Assembly: GCA_902495075.1 (NCBI GenBank)
Contig: CABUVO010000006.1
Coordinates: forward strand, 62,001-126,000
Direction: 5' to 3'
Length of the DNA stretch: 64,000 nt
From: an uncultured Porphyromonadaceae bacterium
GTDB lineage: Bacteria; Bacteroidota; Bacteroidia; Bacteroidales; Muribaculaceae
Position numbers and translations under genes: made by a program. Positions within the stretch are counted from its first letter, which is position 1, and each line of letters begins with the position of its first letter. Below the pieces are notes generated by a model that was given only the letters and a program-made list of their open reading frames with translations, was not told the DNA's origin and did not search any database. Shown here piece after piece: positions 1 through 10,004 of the stretch.

Positions 1-2426
1 AGCGAGTCGAAATCATAACCAACGCTGATTCCCTGGAGATTGAAGATCTCGCCATTGCCTTCCTCTGCATTATCAGCAGGGAGTTCTTCAACAGCGGAAG
101 TGCCCGCAACACGGAAATATGTCGGAGCGGCATTGCTCATCGACACATAATTGTATCCATACTGATAACCCATTATGACTGCATAATGCTTGCCAGGGAT
201 AAGAAGCGGATATCCGGCAGTGGCTTTGAAAGTCTGGCTGAGACCGGCGCTTGCCATAAACATCGGCATTCCTGCCATCGTAAAGATTTCTGTGCCCTGT
301 TCTGTCTCCTCCTGGAATGGATCAACGATGAATGCAAGGCAGTTGTAGGCGAATATACCCTTTGTCAATCTTACACGCGCCGAGATTTCAATGTTGTTCG
401 GATCGTTAATAACGTATACTGTCGTTTCCATTCCATTAGGAAGCGTCTCGGTCACCCTTTCTCCGGTGATCCTCGCAACGCCCATCAGTGACATTGTCGG
501 CAAACCCGGGTTGGCATACATCGTGATCTTATCCTCTGATACGAAGAAGTTGGCTGTGCCCTCATCAAGGAATGCCATATAATACTCAGTGTCTCCCGTG
601 ATATTCACATTCTGCACGAGATTGAGAGTCGAAACCCATTGTCTCGTTTCGGTTGTTTTGGGAGGAAGCGTAATGTAGACGCTTTCGCCAATGAAATAGG
701 GAAGCCCGTCGGCTGTGCTTATAAGCACGGGGGCAAATCCTTTGGTAAGCTCGATATCAGAATCATTAGCCACCTCGATCTCAATCTTGGCGAGACCTCC
801 GTAATACAATTTTTCAAGATATTCAGCACTTACAAGCTGCAGATAATCAACTTCTGAATTTTCCACTGTATAAGTGTCTCCCGATTTCTTGAGAATCACA
901 TAATTGACATAGCCGTAGCCCTGCTTTACGGGAGTCCAAACATCATCTCCACCTGTCTCTATCAGAACTGAGGCGAATGTAACCTTGTATGTGCCGTCGT
1001 TAAGAGCAGCCTCTGCAAGATCCACTGTCGGTTTAAGATGTGCGGGATCCGTACCATAACCGGGCTGGATATTGAACTTGGTGGTGCTCACATGCTTGCG
1101 GATTGTCTCACCGCCGGTAGAACCCTGAGGCTCGAAGATCGCGCCGAACATCATCTTGAGTGTGGAGGGATTGTAATTCACCCACATTGCCTGTCCTTCG
1201 CCTTCGAGATTGAAGTTAAGCTTACCCTCCTCAACCTCAGCAGTAAGAGAACCAAGCTGCGTCATGACAACAGGTCGATCCTCGACCGGACTGTTAGTAG
1301 GAGGCTTGATACCAAGCACTGCATCCTGAGTGAAGTTGTAACCACCGCCTGAACCGCCGCCGGTGCCGAGAGAATTGGGATTAAGGGCATCGAGTGAGAA
1401 ATATCCGTCGCTCATGCCGCTCCATCCCCAGTTGAAATGGAACATACCGTTGCCGTCATATCCGTCGAGCACAAACGAGTGACCACCTCCGAGCATAGAG
1501 CCGCCACCATAAAGGATCGGACCTACGTTCTTGAGGTTATCATAAATGATCTGTTTCCATTCTGATGCCGAATGATACATTCTCTGGTCATACAGAATAT
1601 TCGGATCATAGTCCAGATATTTCACAAGACCGTTTGCGATATTCATCGCGAGAGCACCCGAAGATTCAGTGCTATAGCTCATCTTTACGGCATATCCGCA
1701 CGCCTTCATGAGATACGCCACGGCATTCGCCTCTGTCTCTGTATATTGTCCGGGAAGGTATGTGTCGCACATATTGTCCCAGTCAAATTTCTTCAACGCG
1801 AAATTCATCGAAAGTCGTTTCGACAGATCCTCACATTCATAGCTGATCGAGCCTTTGCCGACGCTGGGATAGTTCCAGTATTTGGCAACCTGAGCCATAG
1901 CTGTTGCCACACATCCGGTGAAAGTGCGCTCCGTGCCATAGAGAGGACACTGGTTATAATAAGGCTCTACCTGATCCCATTTTGTCTTGATCATGGGAGC
2001 TATAGGCTGCCATGTGGAACTCATGTCTGTTTTCATTACAGGAGCTTCCACAGAAATTCCCCTTTCGTTCACGTATTCGATCTGGCGGGCATATTCACCA
2101 AGCCACCATTCGAGAGCCGGAGGGAGATTTGCAGCATCCGCATTTCCGCTGTCGGAGTAGCCGAGCAGAGGATATGCCGCATCGTCAGCTGAAAGAACGA
2201 GATAACCGCCATTCTCTCCCTGATTGAAAAGATATACGGCAGGATCTCCTTTCGCTGTCTTGGTTGTGTGAATCAGCCTCGGGGCTTTGCCCGACTTTCC
2301 GGGGGCTGCCATTTTGGTGTTGCCTTCACGTAGACGCGACAAAGCTTCATCTGGGGTGATAGGTTTTGCCGACATTGTTGTTGCAACGGCAACAACGGCA
2401 ATACCTGTAAGTAGTTGTTTTAGCAT
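1..2426 (-). CDS. C10-family (streptopain-like) secreted cysteine peptidase, 3' end cut by window
   Basis: Reading from the ATG at 2424-2426 gives a signal peptide (MLKQLLTGIAVVAVATTMSA) followed by a streptopain/Spi-type propeptide with the typical GYLVLSADD segment near residues 74-82. The catalytic Cys172 lies in FTGCVATAMAQV (codon 1911-1913) and the catalytic His316 in GGGHSFVLDGYDGNGMFHF, with the HFNWGWSG motif after it; these are the hallmarks of MEROPS family C10. About 470 further residues follow, probably Ig-like or adhesive modules, and the frame is still open at position 1 just after an IFNLQGI sequence, so the C-terminal sorting-like module is only partly present. The product is probably exported and degrades host or dietary protein, or matures other surface proteins. 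Family assignment is secure; substrate is unknown. Confidence 0.9.
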   Translation of the reverse strand, partial: MLKQLLTGIAVVAVATTMSAKPITPDEALSRLREGNTKMAAPGKSGKAPRLIHTTKTAKGDPAVYLFNQGENGGYLVLSADDAAYPLLGYSDSGNADAANLPPALEWWLGEYARQIEYVNERGISVEAPVMKTDMSSTWQPIAPMIKTKWDQVEPYYNQCPLYGTERTFTGCVATAMAQVAKYWNYPSVGKGSISYECEDLSKRLSMNFALKKFDWDNMCDTYLPGQYTETEANAVAYLMKACGYAVKMSYSTESSGALAMNIANGLVKYLDYDPNILYDQRMYHSASEWKQIIYDNLKNVGPILYGGGSMLGGGHSFVLDGYDGNGMFHFNWGWSGMSDGYFSLDALNPNSLGTGGGSGGGYNFTQDAVLGIKPPTNSPVEDRPVVMTQLGSLTAEVEEGKLNFNLEGEGQAMWVNYNPSTLKMMFGAIFEPQGSTGGETIRKHVSTTKFNIQPGYGTDPAHLKPTVDLAEAALNDGTYKVTFASVLIETGGDDVWTPVKQGYGYVNYVILKKSGDTYTVENSEVDYLQLVSAEYLEKLYYGGLAKIEIEVANDSDIELTKGFAPVLISTADGLPYFIGESVYITLPPKTTETRQWVSTLNLVQNVNITGDTEYYMAFLDEGTANFFVSEDKITMYANPGLPTMSLMGVARITGERVTETLPNGMETTVYVINDPNNIEISARVRLTKGIFAYNCLAFIVDPFQEETEQGTEIFTMAGMPMFMASAGLSQTFKATAGYPLLIPGKHYAVIMGYQYGYNYVSMSNAAPTYFRVAGTSAVEELPADNAEEGNGEIFNLQGISVGYDFDS

Positions 2427-2484
2427 ATTGCCTTTAAGGTTGTTTATGATATGAATAAGATATTTGTTCTTATGATTTGGAGGG

Positions 2485-2522
2485 AATCAGGGACTTCCTC
2501 ATTCTGGAAGTCCCTGATTTTT
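2485..2522. terminator. Perfect 14-bp stem hairpin between the secreted-protein genes
   Basis: AATCAGGGACTTCC (2485-2498) and its exact complement (2506-2519) enclose a 7-nt loop, with a T run on the plus side. It lies just downstream of the minus-strand gene ending at 2532 and upstream of the C10 peptidase, so it probably separates the two transcripts, although the T run is on the other strand. Confidence 0.6.
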
Positions 2523-2531
2523 ATGAAATGT

Positions 2532-5459
2532 TTATCTTACAGCAACTTTCTTGCCGTTGATAATATAGATGCCTTTGTCAAGTGCCTTAACCTGGTCGAG
2601 AGTGCCGTTGGTGAAGACAACCTTGCCGTCTACAGTAACTACTGTGAATCCTTCAGCTGTTGAGCCAATGATCTCAGCTACACCACTACCCTTCTTGAAG
2701 ACAACAGCAAAATCGAGGCCTGGTGTCTCATATGCGTTGTCAATATAGAATGCGCCATAGTTGAAAGAGAGCTCATAGATTGTCTCTGCCTCGGGAGCCT
2801 CAGCGAATTTGAACTTGAAGGTAGGATGCTCAGCACCTTCAACTTTCTCTACTTCCGGTGCGTGAGCGCCATAAGAGAAGTAGTCGCGAGAGCGGAGGTT
2901 GATATAGTTGGCATTCCAGAGTTTTGCAGTTTCTGCATTCGGAATCTCGAAGATAACCTCGGAAAGATCACCACATTCAGGAAGTTCAGTTGTCAGTGCA
3001 GGATTCTTGTAGTCATATGTCGGACCGGCAAGATACTTGCTTGCAAAACCTTTGACGGTATAACTATACTCTTTGGGAAGCACAATATTCCATGTATGCT
3101 CTATAGCACCAATCTTAACTCCTGAAACGCTTACTGCCTGATCCGGGATGCTGACTGAAAGGGTTCCTGTAAGCGTCTTGTCCTTGAACCTATCATTCAT
3201 AAGCTCGAAATATATGCACCTGTTGTCATCATTAATCACTGAAAGATTATATTCAGATTCAGGCAGCACCTCATCATTAAATTTGACAACTACATTTGAT
3301 CTGTTAAGAGATATCAATTCATCTCCATCGAAAGAAATGGTTGCATAGAGGCCCTCTCCCTTATTTACAATATCTCCTGCGGGACCAAAGATATAATCAG
3401 TGACAACCTCTTTTGTGCGTTTTAGAGTCCAAGTCTGTGAAATTGCCGGAGAATCGAATTCACCGTCAACAGTGAATGTACCCTCGTCAATAGAGAGATT
3501 GATAGATCCGCCAAGAGTGGTATCATAGTCAAACATATCGGGGAACGTTACTTTGAATGTCGGGCACGCGGCATCCTTGACTTCATCTACGTTGACATCA
3601 CCATAATAAATCACGCTACCGATAGCAAGATGCGGTGGTTTCGCCATTACCATGATAGGTTGATCATTATCATCATAATCCTTCACCATATTCGGAACAA
3701 CTGTCTGAGCATTGGTAAACTCAATCTTGAAGCCATCCTTGAAGTAGTCAATGAGATATTGTTCATCAATATTCATTTTCGGAGATACCGTAACCTCATA
3801 ATCCTTTGCCTGCTGGATTTCTCCCACCTGACAAGTATACTTGATTGCAGGTGTAGGATACTTCTCATCCGCTGTGCAGTAGCCCTCATCAATTGTAATC
3901 TCAAGCATTCCACCTTTAGCAAATACCTGATTGTTGATTGCAACGATTATATCGTTAGAGCCATAGTTGTCACGAAGCTGATAGCCCTCAGTTGAGTTTG
4001 CATCGGTCACTCTCGGCACGCTTTCACCATTATAAGTTACCTGCATGACTCTTGTTTGAGAACCAGCTGTAGGATCATAGTTTGGATCTTCCCATTCATC
4101 ATACGAAACTTCTTCAGCCTCAGGGATTGTGAACGTAAACCGTGAGAATTTAACGGTCTCGCTGCTTACTGGAGTATCAATCTTACTGTTGTTACCGGGA
4201 TTTGCGGTCCATGTATATTCGTGGGTCTCGCTTGCGGAAGATGTGAAGTTGAGTGTGTAATTTATTTCCTGGTTCTCGATGTCATCAAGCAAGATAGCAC
4301 CCGCAGGAATTGTAATCTCAATCTTGCCGGATTTTGTCAGAGTCTTGGGACTGATAAGGAATGTGGCTTGAGGATCTCCCCAATTGTCACTCCATGCCCA
4401 TCCCTCTTTTTCAGCAATCTGTCCTTTACCAATTTTGGGAAGAGGAGCGCCATCGAATTTTACTGAAATTTCGTCAAAAGCATCTTCGCCTTGTACCAAT
4501 TCATTATAATCATCAAAGTAGAAATTGATAGACAAACCATTGGTTGATGAAACTCGATCATCACCTACTGTCGAACCAGATGCAGGATTACATTCATATG
4601 TCAGTTCTGCAGCGGCACCTGCCTCTACTTTAAAAGTGGCAGAAACCGCAGGGCTCTTGTCTCCGGTCGCATCCACCTCCACAATTCCTGCAGGAATCTC
4701 AAGGCGCCATTCTCCATCTTCCTTAACAGCCGGATCAACATAAATCTGAATACCGTTACCCATATATTCCGGAGTAAATAGGTATACATCATAAGTAACG
4801 GTTGCTGTCTTCGTCGGGTCTGCGACATTTGTCAGTGTAATAGTCTTGTCATCGTATTTGGTTATTTCCCCCATAGAAAGCTTGGGGAATGCAAAGATGA
4901 TCTCATCAAGCTTGCTTACTGTTTCTCCATCGGCTGGAATAAGCACATAATCATCAATCGGTGCCTTCATGTTGGCATCGATAGTATAATCAAGTGTAAT
5001 CTTTCCGGATATTCTGGCTCCATCCACTTTTTTGAACCCTTCTGAAGCTTCATCCCAAGCAGCCTCATAGAAGAATCCCTCCGGGATTGTCAACGTATAT
5101 TCTCCGGATTCTGTCAATGTTGGGAAAGTAATAGTGTATGGCAGACTGCTGCCGCTACCTTCAGATGGAAGAACCTCTGTAGCCGAAGCCACAATATCCG
5201 TGCCTTTTAAAATCTGAATATCTGAAATTTTATCAGAATCAAAATAAGGCATGTTTTCGCCCATATTCCAGACAGGAAGCACAAGCGTTACGGAGTTCAG
5301 ACTCTTCATCGTGCTTCCGTTTTCCGGACTTGCCGATATGTAAGGAAACAGTTGCGGAGCAGCTTCCGGTTCATTTGTAGTTTCGGCAACACTTATAACC
5401 GTACCTCCTACGAGGAGTGTGCCCGCCGCTACGAGTGAGTAAAGTAAATTCTTTTTCAT
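2532..5459 (-). CDS. Large secreted multi-domain (Ig-like repeat) protein with C-terminal sorting-like module
   Basis: I chose the ATG at 5457-5459 because it begins a clean signal peptide (MKKNLLYSLVAAGTLLVGG); an in-frame ATG 17 codons earlier would place a polar stretch in front of it. The mature protein of about 950 residues is built from roughly seven related units of 110-140 residues. Each opens with a short motif such as ISASPENGSTM, LIPADGETVS, CNPASGSTVG or TANPGNNSKI and ends in an ITIP(A/E)G strand, suggesting a string of beta-sandwich domains. The last 45 residues (VAEIIGS...KGIYIINGKKVAVR) resemble the type IX secretion or Por-type C-terminal domain common in Bacteroidales. No enzymatic motif was seen. 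It is probably a surface adhesin or scaffold; its function is unknown. It follows the next gene on the same strand. Confidence 0.75.
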   Translation of the reverse strand: MKKNLLYSLVAAGTLLVGGTVISVAETTNEPEAAPQLFPYISASPENGSTMKSLNSVTLVLPVWNMGENMPYFDSDKISDIQILKGTDIVASATEVLPSEGSGSSLPYTITFPTLTESGEYTLTIPEGFFYEAAWDEASEGFKKVDGARISGKITLDYTIDANMKAPIDDYVLIPADGETVSKLDEIIFAFPKLSMGEITKYDDKTITLTNVADPTKTATVTYDVYLFTPEYMGNGIQIYVDPAVKEDGEWRLEIPAGIVEVDATGDKSPAVSATFKVEAGAAAELTYECNPASGSTVGDDRVSSTNGLSINFYFDDYNELVQGEDAFDEISVKFDGAPLPKIGKGQIAEKEGWAWSDNWGDPQATFLISPKTLTKSGKIEITIPAGAILLDDIENQEINYTLNFTSSASETHEYTWTANPGNNSKIDTPVSSETVKFSRFTFTIPEAEEVSYDEWEDPNYDPTAGSQTRVMQVTYNGESVPRVTDANSTEGYQLRDNYGSNDIIVAINNQVFAKGGMLEITIDEGYCTADEKYPTPAIKYTCQVGEIQQAKDYEVTVSPKMNIDEQYLIDYFKDGFKIEFTNAQTVVPNMVKDYDDNDQPIMVMAKPPHLAIGSVIYYGDVNVDEVKDAACPTFKVTFPDMFDYDTTLGGSINLSIDEGTFTVDGEFDSPAISQTWTLKRTKEVVTDYIFGPAGDIVNKGEGLYATISFDGDELISLNRSNVVVKFNDEVLPESEYNLSVINDDNRCIYFELMNDRFKDKTLTGTLSVSIPDQAVSVSGVKIGAIEHTWNIVLPKEYSYTVKGFASKYLAGPTYDYKNPALTTELPECGDLSEVIFEIPNAETAKLWNANYINLRSRDYFSYGAHAPEVEKVEGAEHPTFKFKFAEAPEAETIYELSFNYGAFYIDNAYETPGLDFAVVFKKGSGVAEIIGSTAEGFTVVTVDGKVVFTNGTLDQVKALDKGIYIINGKKVAVR

Positions 5460-5505
5460 GTTGAAAAGTTTTGAAAAGTTATTATTATGTATGTTTTTCA
5501 TTGAA

Positions 5506-5537
5506 AACACCCCGGGCTGGGCACAGCCCGGGGTGTT
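5506..5537 (-). terminator. GC-rich hairpin terminator after the gene ending at 5547
   Basis: AACACCCCGGGCTG (5506-5519) pairs perfectly with 5524-5537 around a 4-nt loop. On the minus strand it is followed by TTTTCAATG. It ends the transcript of the upstream secreted protein (5547-7610) and precedes the next gene. Confidence 0.75.
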
Positions 5538-5546
5538 CGGGCAATA

Positions 5547-7610
5547 TTATTTCTTTATTACTTTCTTTCCATTGCGGATGTAAACTCCGGCAGGCAGATT
5601 GTCGTAATCTCCGGTCATCTCTATTCCCTGGAGATTATAGACTTTGCCATCACCGGCTGTCTCCGCAGCCTCGATATCTGTCACACCGGATTCGTTGGTG
5701 AGCATGACTTTATGATTACGCTTAGAAGTCATGAACTCGCAAACTCCATCGCCGTTCGGCTCTATTGTGGTGCCATCAACAACAACATATGTTCCTGCCG
5801 CAGGTTTCATGCTTATGAGTGTCTTGCCGATAACTTCGAGAGGGGTGGTAAGATCTGCGTGCTTGAAAACTTTGTCGTAAGTCACTTCCGCGCTGCAGGT
5901 GCCCACAGTCTCGAATGTAATATTGTTTTTCTGGATACGATTGATGATTTCCCACCCATCCTGAGTCTGACGGGCATCAAGAGAGAAGATCTTGACAATT
6001 GCGGGATCACCAGTGATGGGGAGTCCGAAAGAGCCGTCATCTGCAGGTGAAATGTTATTACCATTAACAAACACCTGGAACATCTTGCCGTGCTCTCCTC
6101 CTACCTTGCCAGTAGAGAAAGAAATATGGTAATCCGGATCGTATGCCGACATTGTGTAACCTACCGGAACATAGAATTCCTCATCAAGTCCTTTGAGAGG
6201 CAGACGACCAGCGATTTTCGGATTCTCTACAAAAATCTTGGCTTCTTTCTCCACTCCGTCAAAGAATATTACAAGCTGATTATTTGCCACGACCTCTGTA
6301 GCCTCAAGATACAGCGGGCAATATTCAGCCATCACACCGGGAGAGGGCCATGTATAACTTTTGTCTTCGGGGCTCAGCATAACGGCATTGGGCACCCAAT
6401 AACCGGGACGTGCGCTCCAGAAAATCTGAGGACGTTTCCCAGGCACGACAGCAGTATATTTCTTAACCTCACCTTTCTTGAGAGTAACACCAAGATCAGC
6501 ATATACTATATCTTCAGCCAACTCCTCACCTTCGCCGATGTTTATTTCCTCGTCTTCTTCGAAAGCACCTTTACGGAATATCAGACCTTTGGCATTCTTA
6601 AGGTAAAGTGTGATCTCTACAGGGGTATAGACTTTTGCAGTCGCTTTGAATTCAATTGTGCAGCTCTTGTCGACCTTTATGGTATAGTAACTATTTGTGA
6701 TCGGTTTTGTCTCACCATCAAGTGTAACAGACTCCATATTATAATCCTCATCGAAATAGAACCAAAGTTCGTCACCCTTGTCTACGGAAAGCTTATTTCC
6801 CATGGCGGCAAGCTGTTCGGATGTTGTATTTTGAGAGGATGCACGATTGCGCACATGTGTGAGGCAGCTCTCACCGTTAGTAAACCTTACAAGCACATCG
6901 CAAACCTCGGGATCCTGCTCATATACGCGGATCTCGATTTTGTCACCGTCTTTTACCGGCACCTCATACATCTTATAACTGTTGGCAGATTGAGGAGTGC
7001 CATTGAGTTTCACGCTGTAAATCTTAGCGGTTCCGGGAGTCTCAATGCTGAGATACTTGTCCTGATCCAGGATATCGACTTCCTGCACTCCTTTTTTAAG
7101 CAGCGGACGCGCGAATGTCGACATCATATAGGATGCTGTATTGGCAGCTTTGTCATTTGTGAAATAACACTCGAATTTGTCCAATCCGTTCTGAACATCT
7201 ATAGTCACTTTACCGGCAGAGGAAAGTTTTTTAGTAGTTACAGTATATTCCGCTCCATCGTGTACAGCTCCGATGAATTTATAACAGCTCTGACCGTTCT
7301 TGGGACTACCGTTAAGTTTCAAATCTCCCTCAACCTTGGTCTGTGTGTCTTTCCTGGTATACTTTTCATGAACCGAAAGGATGATATACCCCGGTGCCGG
7401 TTTGAATGTGAGCGCACCGGTTTCGGTGCCGGTCCAGGTGGTAGCGTTGGCATCAATGCTCAATGCCGGGTCGGATACGCCTCCCCGGATAATCTGGAGA
7501 GCTCCGGGATTATCCCAGTTTACTGTAAATGAGAATGCAGAAGCCTGCAGGCTCATTCCTAAGATGCAAACAGCTATCAGGCTGAAAATTGCAAGTAAAG
7601 ATTTTTTCAT
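5547..7610 (-). CDS. Secreted protein of unknown function with C-terminal sorting-like module
   Basis: The 687-residue product starts with a typical signal peptide (MKKSLLAIFSLIAVCILG, ending near LQASA) and is otherwise soluble and beta-rich. Sections resembling each other (for example around residues 30-120, 200-250 and 290-340, each with a GY.I..V...G or YKMYEV..VKDGDKIEI pattern) suggest repeated beta-sandwich units. The C-terminus (GVTDIEAAETAG, KVYNLQGIEM, LPAGVYIRNGKKVIKK) is the same kind of module seen in the neighbouring genes and in type IX cargo. No catalytic motif was recognised. It lies in a run of four same-strand secreted-protein genes but has its own terminator, so it is probably transcribed alone. 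Function unknown; surface or secreted location is likely. Confidence 0.7.
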   Translation of the reverse strand: MKKSLLAIFSLIAVCILGMSLQASAFSFTVNWDNPGALQIIRGGVSDPALSIDANATTWTGTETGALTFKPAPGYIILSVHEKYTRKDTQTKVEGDLKLNGSPKNGQSCYKFIGAVHDGAEYTVTTKKLSSAGKVTIDVQNGLDKFECYFTNDKAANTASYMMSTFARPLLKKGVQEVDILDQDKYLSIETPGTAKIYSVKLNGTPQSANSYKMYEVPVKDGDKIEIRVYEQDPEVCDVLVRFTNGESCLTHVRNRASSQNTTSEQLAAMGNKLSVDKGDELWFYFDEDYNMESVTLDGETKPITNSYYTIKVDKSCTIEFKATAKVYTPVEITLYLKNAKGLIFRKGAFEEDEEINIGEGEELAEDIVYADLGVTLKKGEVKKYTAVVPGKRPQIFWSARPGYWVPNAVMLSPEDKSYTWPSPGVMAEYCPLYLEATEVVANNQLVIFFDGVEKEAKIFVENPKIAGRLPLKGLDEEFYVPVGYTMSAYDPDYHISFSTGKVGGEHGKMFQVFVNGNNISPADDGSFGLPITGDPAIVKIFSLDARQTQDGWEIINRIQKNNITFETVGTCSAEVTYDKVFKHADLTTPLEVIGKTLISMKPAAGTYVVVDGTTIEPNGDGVCEFMTSKRNHKVMLTNESGVTDIEAAETAGDGKVYNLQGIEMTGDYDNLPAGVYIRNGKKVIKK

Positions 7611-7627
7611 ATAAATAAGTTTTAATT

Positions 7628-7669
7628 GGATATCGCCGCCGGGAAATTATCTCCCCGGCTGCGATATCC
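7628..7669 (-). terminator. Hairpin terminator after the gene ending at 7692
   Basis: The arms at 7628-7643 and 7654-7669 pair over 16 positions with one mismatch around a 10-nt loop. It sits directly downstream of the 7692-10004 gene and upstream of the next start codon. It is the third strong hairpin separating genes in this cluster. Confidence 0.7.
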
Positions 7670-7691
7670 GGTTAGGGTTAAATGACTTTCT

Positions 7692-10004
7692 TTATTTCAC
7701 TATGATCTTGCGAACTTCTCCATTGGAAACCACAACGTAGATTCCCGCTTCGAGTCCGGCTGTGGAGAGGCTATCTTCGCCATCTGCCACCTTCATGCCC
7801 TGAAGATTGAAGAGCAGGATGCTTCCGTCTGCTATGATGGTGTCGCCTGTATAAAGTATAGCGTTTGATGCGTCGCCCACTGTCAATTCCTTCACACTTG
7901 ATGACTCGAAAGGCAGCGCGTAGATATCCCAGAATTGAGTTTCTCCACTGATTTTGGGTATCAGCAACAGAGATTTGTCTCCATTCTTGTAAACGCGCAC
8001 TCCTCCGATGATGCCACGCTCATCAGGTCCGTCGCTCAGGAATGTGCGACCCTCTGGTGCATCAACATTGCGCGCCTGGGCAATCAGGAACTCCTCAACA
8101 GGATTTGAATTCGCATACGCCCTCTTCACAAGCATCATGTATTCATTAGGCTTATCTTTGTGGAAGAAGTCAGGATCGAGAGTCTGGCTATCGATATATG
8201 ACAAAGCATAATACACATTCTTGCCCATGTTTATCTCATCGATGCGGTCGAAACTTCCGTCTTTGTTAAACCAAAGCACCCTTCCGATATCATTGCCATC
8301 CTCATCCTGCGACGGCACTCGCAATTCATCGGCATACATATAGGATTCGCCAACTTTGACGCGGTCTATATTCGAGGTCATTCGCTCAGGGTCTGAATCA
8401 GGATCGATATTGAAGCCGTAATTCAGAGTAAGCACTTCTTTAACTGATTCAAGATCTATGAAATGGAATATGTAGTCTCCCATTGCATCAGTGCTGATAA
8501 ACATCGTCTGCGGTTCGAAGCCGGGGATGTCGCTCATAGGGATGAAGCTCTGACTGCGCTCAAACAATGTGTGGGTTTTGTTTCCATCTGCATCATAAAC
8601 ATAGTAGGAGCGGAGTGTCGCATCATCATTGCCTGCAAGATAGTCCTGCTTTGTGATTATAAAGGAGGTTGCCTTGCCGTCGGCACTGTTAGTGAATCTG
8701 ACATCCTGACGATAACGGAAATCTCCTACAGAGAACCATGACGCGAGAATCTTATCATTGCCAGTGCTTGGCGAAAGATATGTCGGGATCTTGGCAGTCT
8801 GGATAAGGTCGAAACCGTTGCCATCCTCTTTCTCACGATAGATGTCTATGACAAGATTATTGTTCTCACGCATTGTCATATCAGCAAGCGGGCTATAGTA
8901 GGGATTCCAGAACGTTTCCTCATAATGAGAAACCACAAAATACACTCTGCCTGCGTTTTCCATAGTGAGCATGAAAGGTGTGTTCTGCATGTCACCCGGA
9001 AGCTTTGCAATACTCATCTGGAAACTATTAACAGGCTGGATATCGGTCTCTCCGGCACGGGCACCACGATAGGTAACACCTTTCACTCCGGTTCCACAGT
9101 AATTTTCCCAATAACCAGGAATCACTATCTCAGACACATCATCCCCCTCTTCAAAATCAGGAAGCTCAAAGTCTACATCCGATTTAACATCCTGTATGAA
9201 TGTCATGTATACTTTCTCTTTACCGCTGGAATCTGTAGAGGCATAAACATCTCCGATCAGCCAGGGATATGAGGCAATCTGCTTGTTGTAGGTTTGCTTC
9301 ACGCCTTCATGGTCTTCCGCCTCATAAGTCTCTCCTCCAAGCTGATAGACTCGGTTGTAATCGTTATTGACATAATAGGTTGTCTGAACGCTCATGCCAA
9401 CGATTATCTCGTATTTGTCATCAGTATTGAAATAATTCTTTGTGATGATAGGCGTCAGCTCGCATTTAGCAACTGCTACCTCGCGGTGATAGGGACCGTA
9501 AAGCTCCCAGTCATCCTTATTGATTACGGAATTGGGATCGCGGGGATGATCATAATATGTCTCATAGGTCATCTTGTCTTTGATCTTGCCAACCTCTTTC
9601 ATTTCCGAATCGTAGATCGTGAACTCATATTCCTGAAGGATCGGACGGTTGTAGTCTTCACTCACCTTTATGTAGGTGTAACGAAAACGGGCGGTATAAA
9701 ACCAGGTGTCGCCCCATGGAGTATCAATGTCTAAGATGCTCTCCGCAGGACCGATTTCATGAAGCTTGGGCTGCTCAACATAACCCTCCTTGTTGCGCTT
9801 TGCGACTTTCTTGCCATCAAGGAGGTCGTTCGTGCGCATGATCTTTTTCATCCTGTCACTTTCGAAAGGCGACGACACATGCTTTGCCTTGTAGGAGTGT
9901 CCGCTCAGATCGAAATTTGTCGGAATGTTTCCTGCTGCATCGGCAACTCCGATGCAGACCGCGGGAAGAACGAGTGAGATTAAAGCTTTAGTAAAAATAC
10001 CCAT
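7692..10004 (-). CDS. Secreted protein of unknown function with C-terminal sorting-like module
   Basis: The 770-residue product has a signal peptide (MGIFTKALISLVLPAVCIGVA, cleavage near ADAA) and a long beta-rich body with many acidic and aromatic segments. Patterns such as YIFHFIDLESVKE and GRVLWFNKDGSFDRID resemble blades of a propeller-type fold, but I recognise no named domain. The C-terminus (SILLFNLQGMKVADG, LEAGIYVVVSNGEVRKIIVK) matches the type IX-like module of the two downstream genes. The upstream gap of about 400 bp holds a weak TAACTTTA promoter-like element on the minus strand near 10165. Function unknown; secretion to the cell surface is the only inference I would make. Confidence 0.7.
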   Translation of the reverse strand: MGIFTKALISLVLPAVCIGVADAAGNIPTNFDLSGHSYKAKHVSSPFESDRMKKIMRTNDLLDGKKVAKRNKEGYVEQPKLHEIGPAESILDIDTPWGDTWFYTARFRYTYIKVSEDYNRPILQEYEFTIYDSEMKEVGKIKDKMTYETYYDHPRDPNSVINKDDWELYGPYHREVAVAKCELTPIITKNYFNTDDKYEIIVGMSVQTTYYVNNDYNRVYQLGGETYEAEDHEGVKQTYNKQIASYPWLIGDVYASTDSSGKEKVYMTFIQDVKSDVDFELPDFEEGDDVSEIVIPGYWENYCGTGVKGVTYRGARAGETDIQPVNSFQMSIAKLPGDMQNTPFMLTMENAGRVYFVVSHYEETFWNPYYSPLADMTMRENNNLVIDIYREKEDGNGFDLIQTAKIPTYLSPSTGNDKILASWFSVGDFRYRQDVRFTNSADGKATSFIITKQDYLAGNDDATLRSYYVYDADGNKTHTLFERSQSFIPMSDIPGFEPQTMFISTDAMGDYIFHFIDLESVKEVLTLNYGFNIDPDSDPERMTSNIDRVKVGESYMYADELRVPSQDEDGNDIGRVLWFNKDGSFDRIDEINMGKNVYYALSYIDSQTLDPDFFHKDKPNEYMMLVKRAYANSNPVEEFLIAQARNVDAPEGRTFLSDGPDERGIIGGVRVYKNGDKSLLLIPKISGETQFWDIYALPFESSSVKELTVGDASNAILYTGDTIIADGSILLFNLQGMKVADGEDSLSTAGLEAGIYVVVSNGEVRKIIVK

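Noticed and set aside
6090..7532. 480-codon open frame on the plus strand
   Set aside because: It lies wholly opposite the secreted-protein gene at 5547-7610, has no recognisable domain and no promoter or signal peptide, and reads as the shadow of the real gene.
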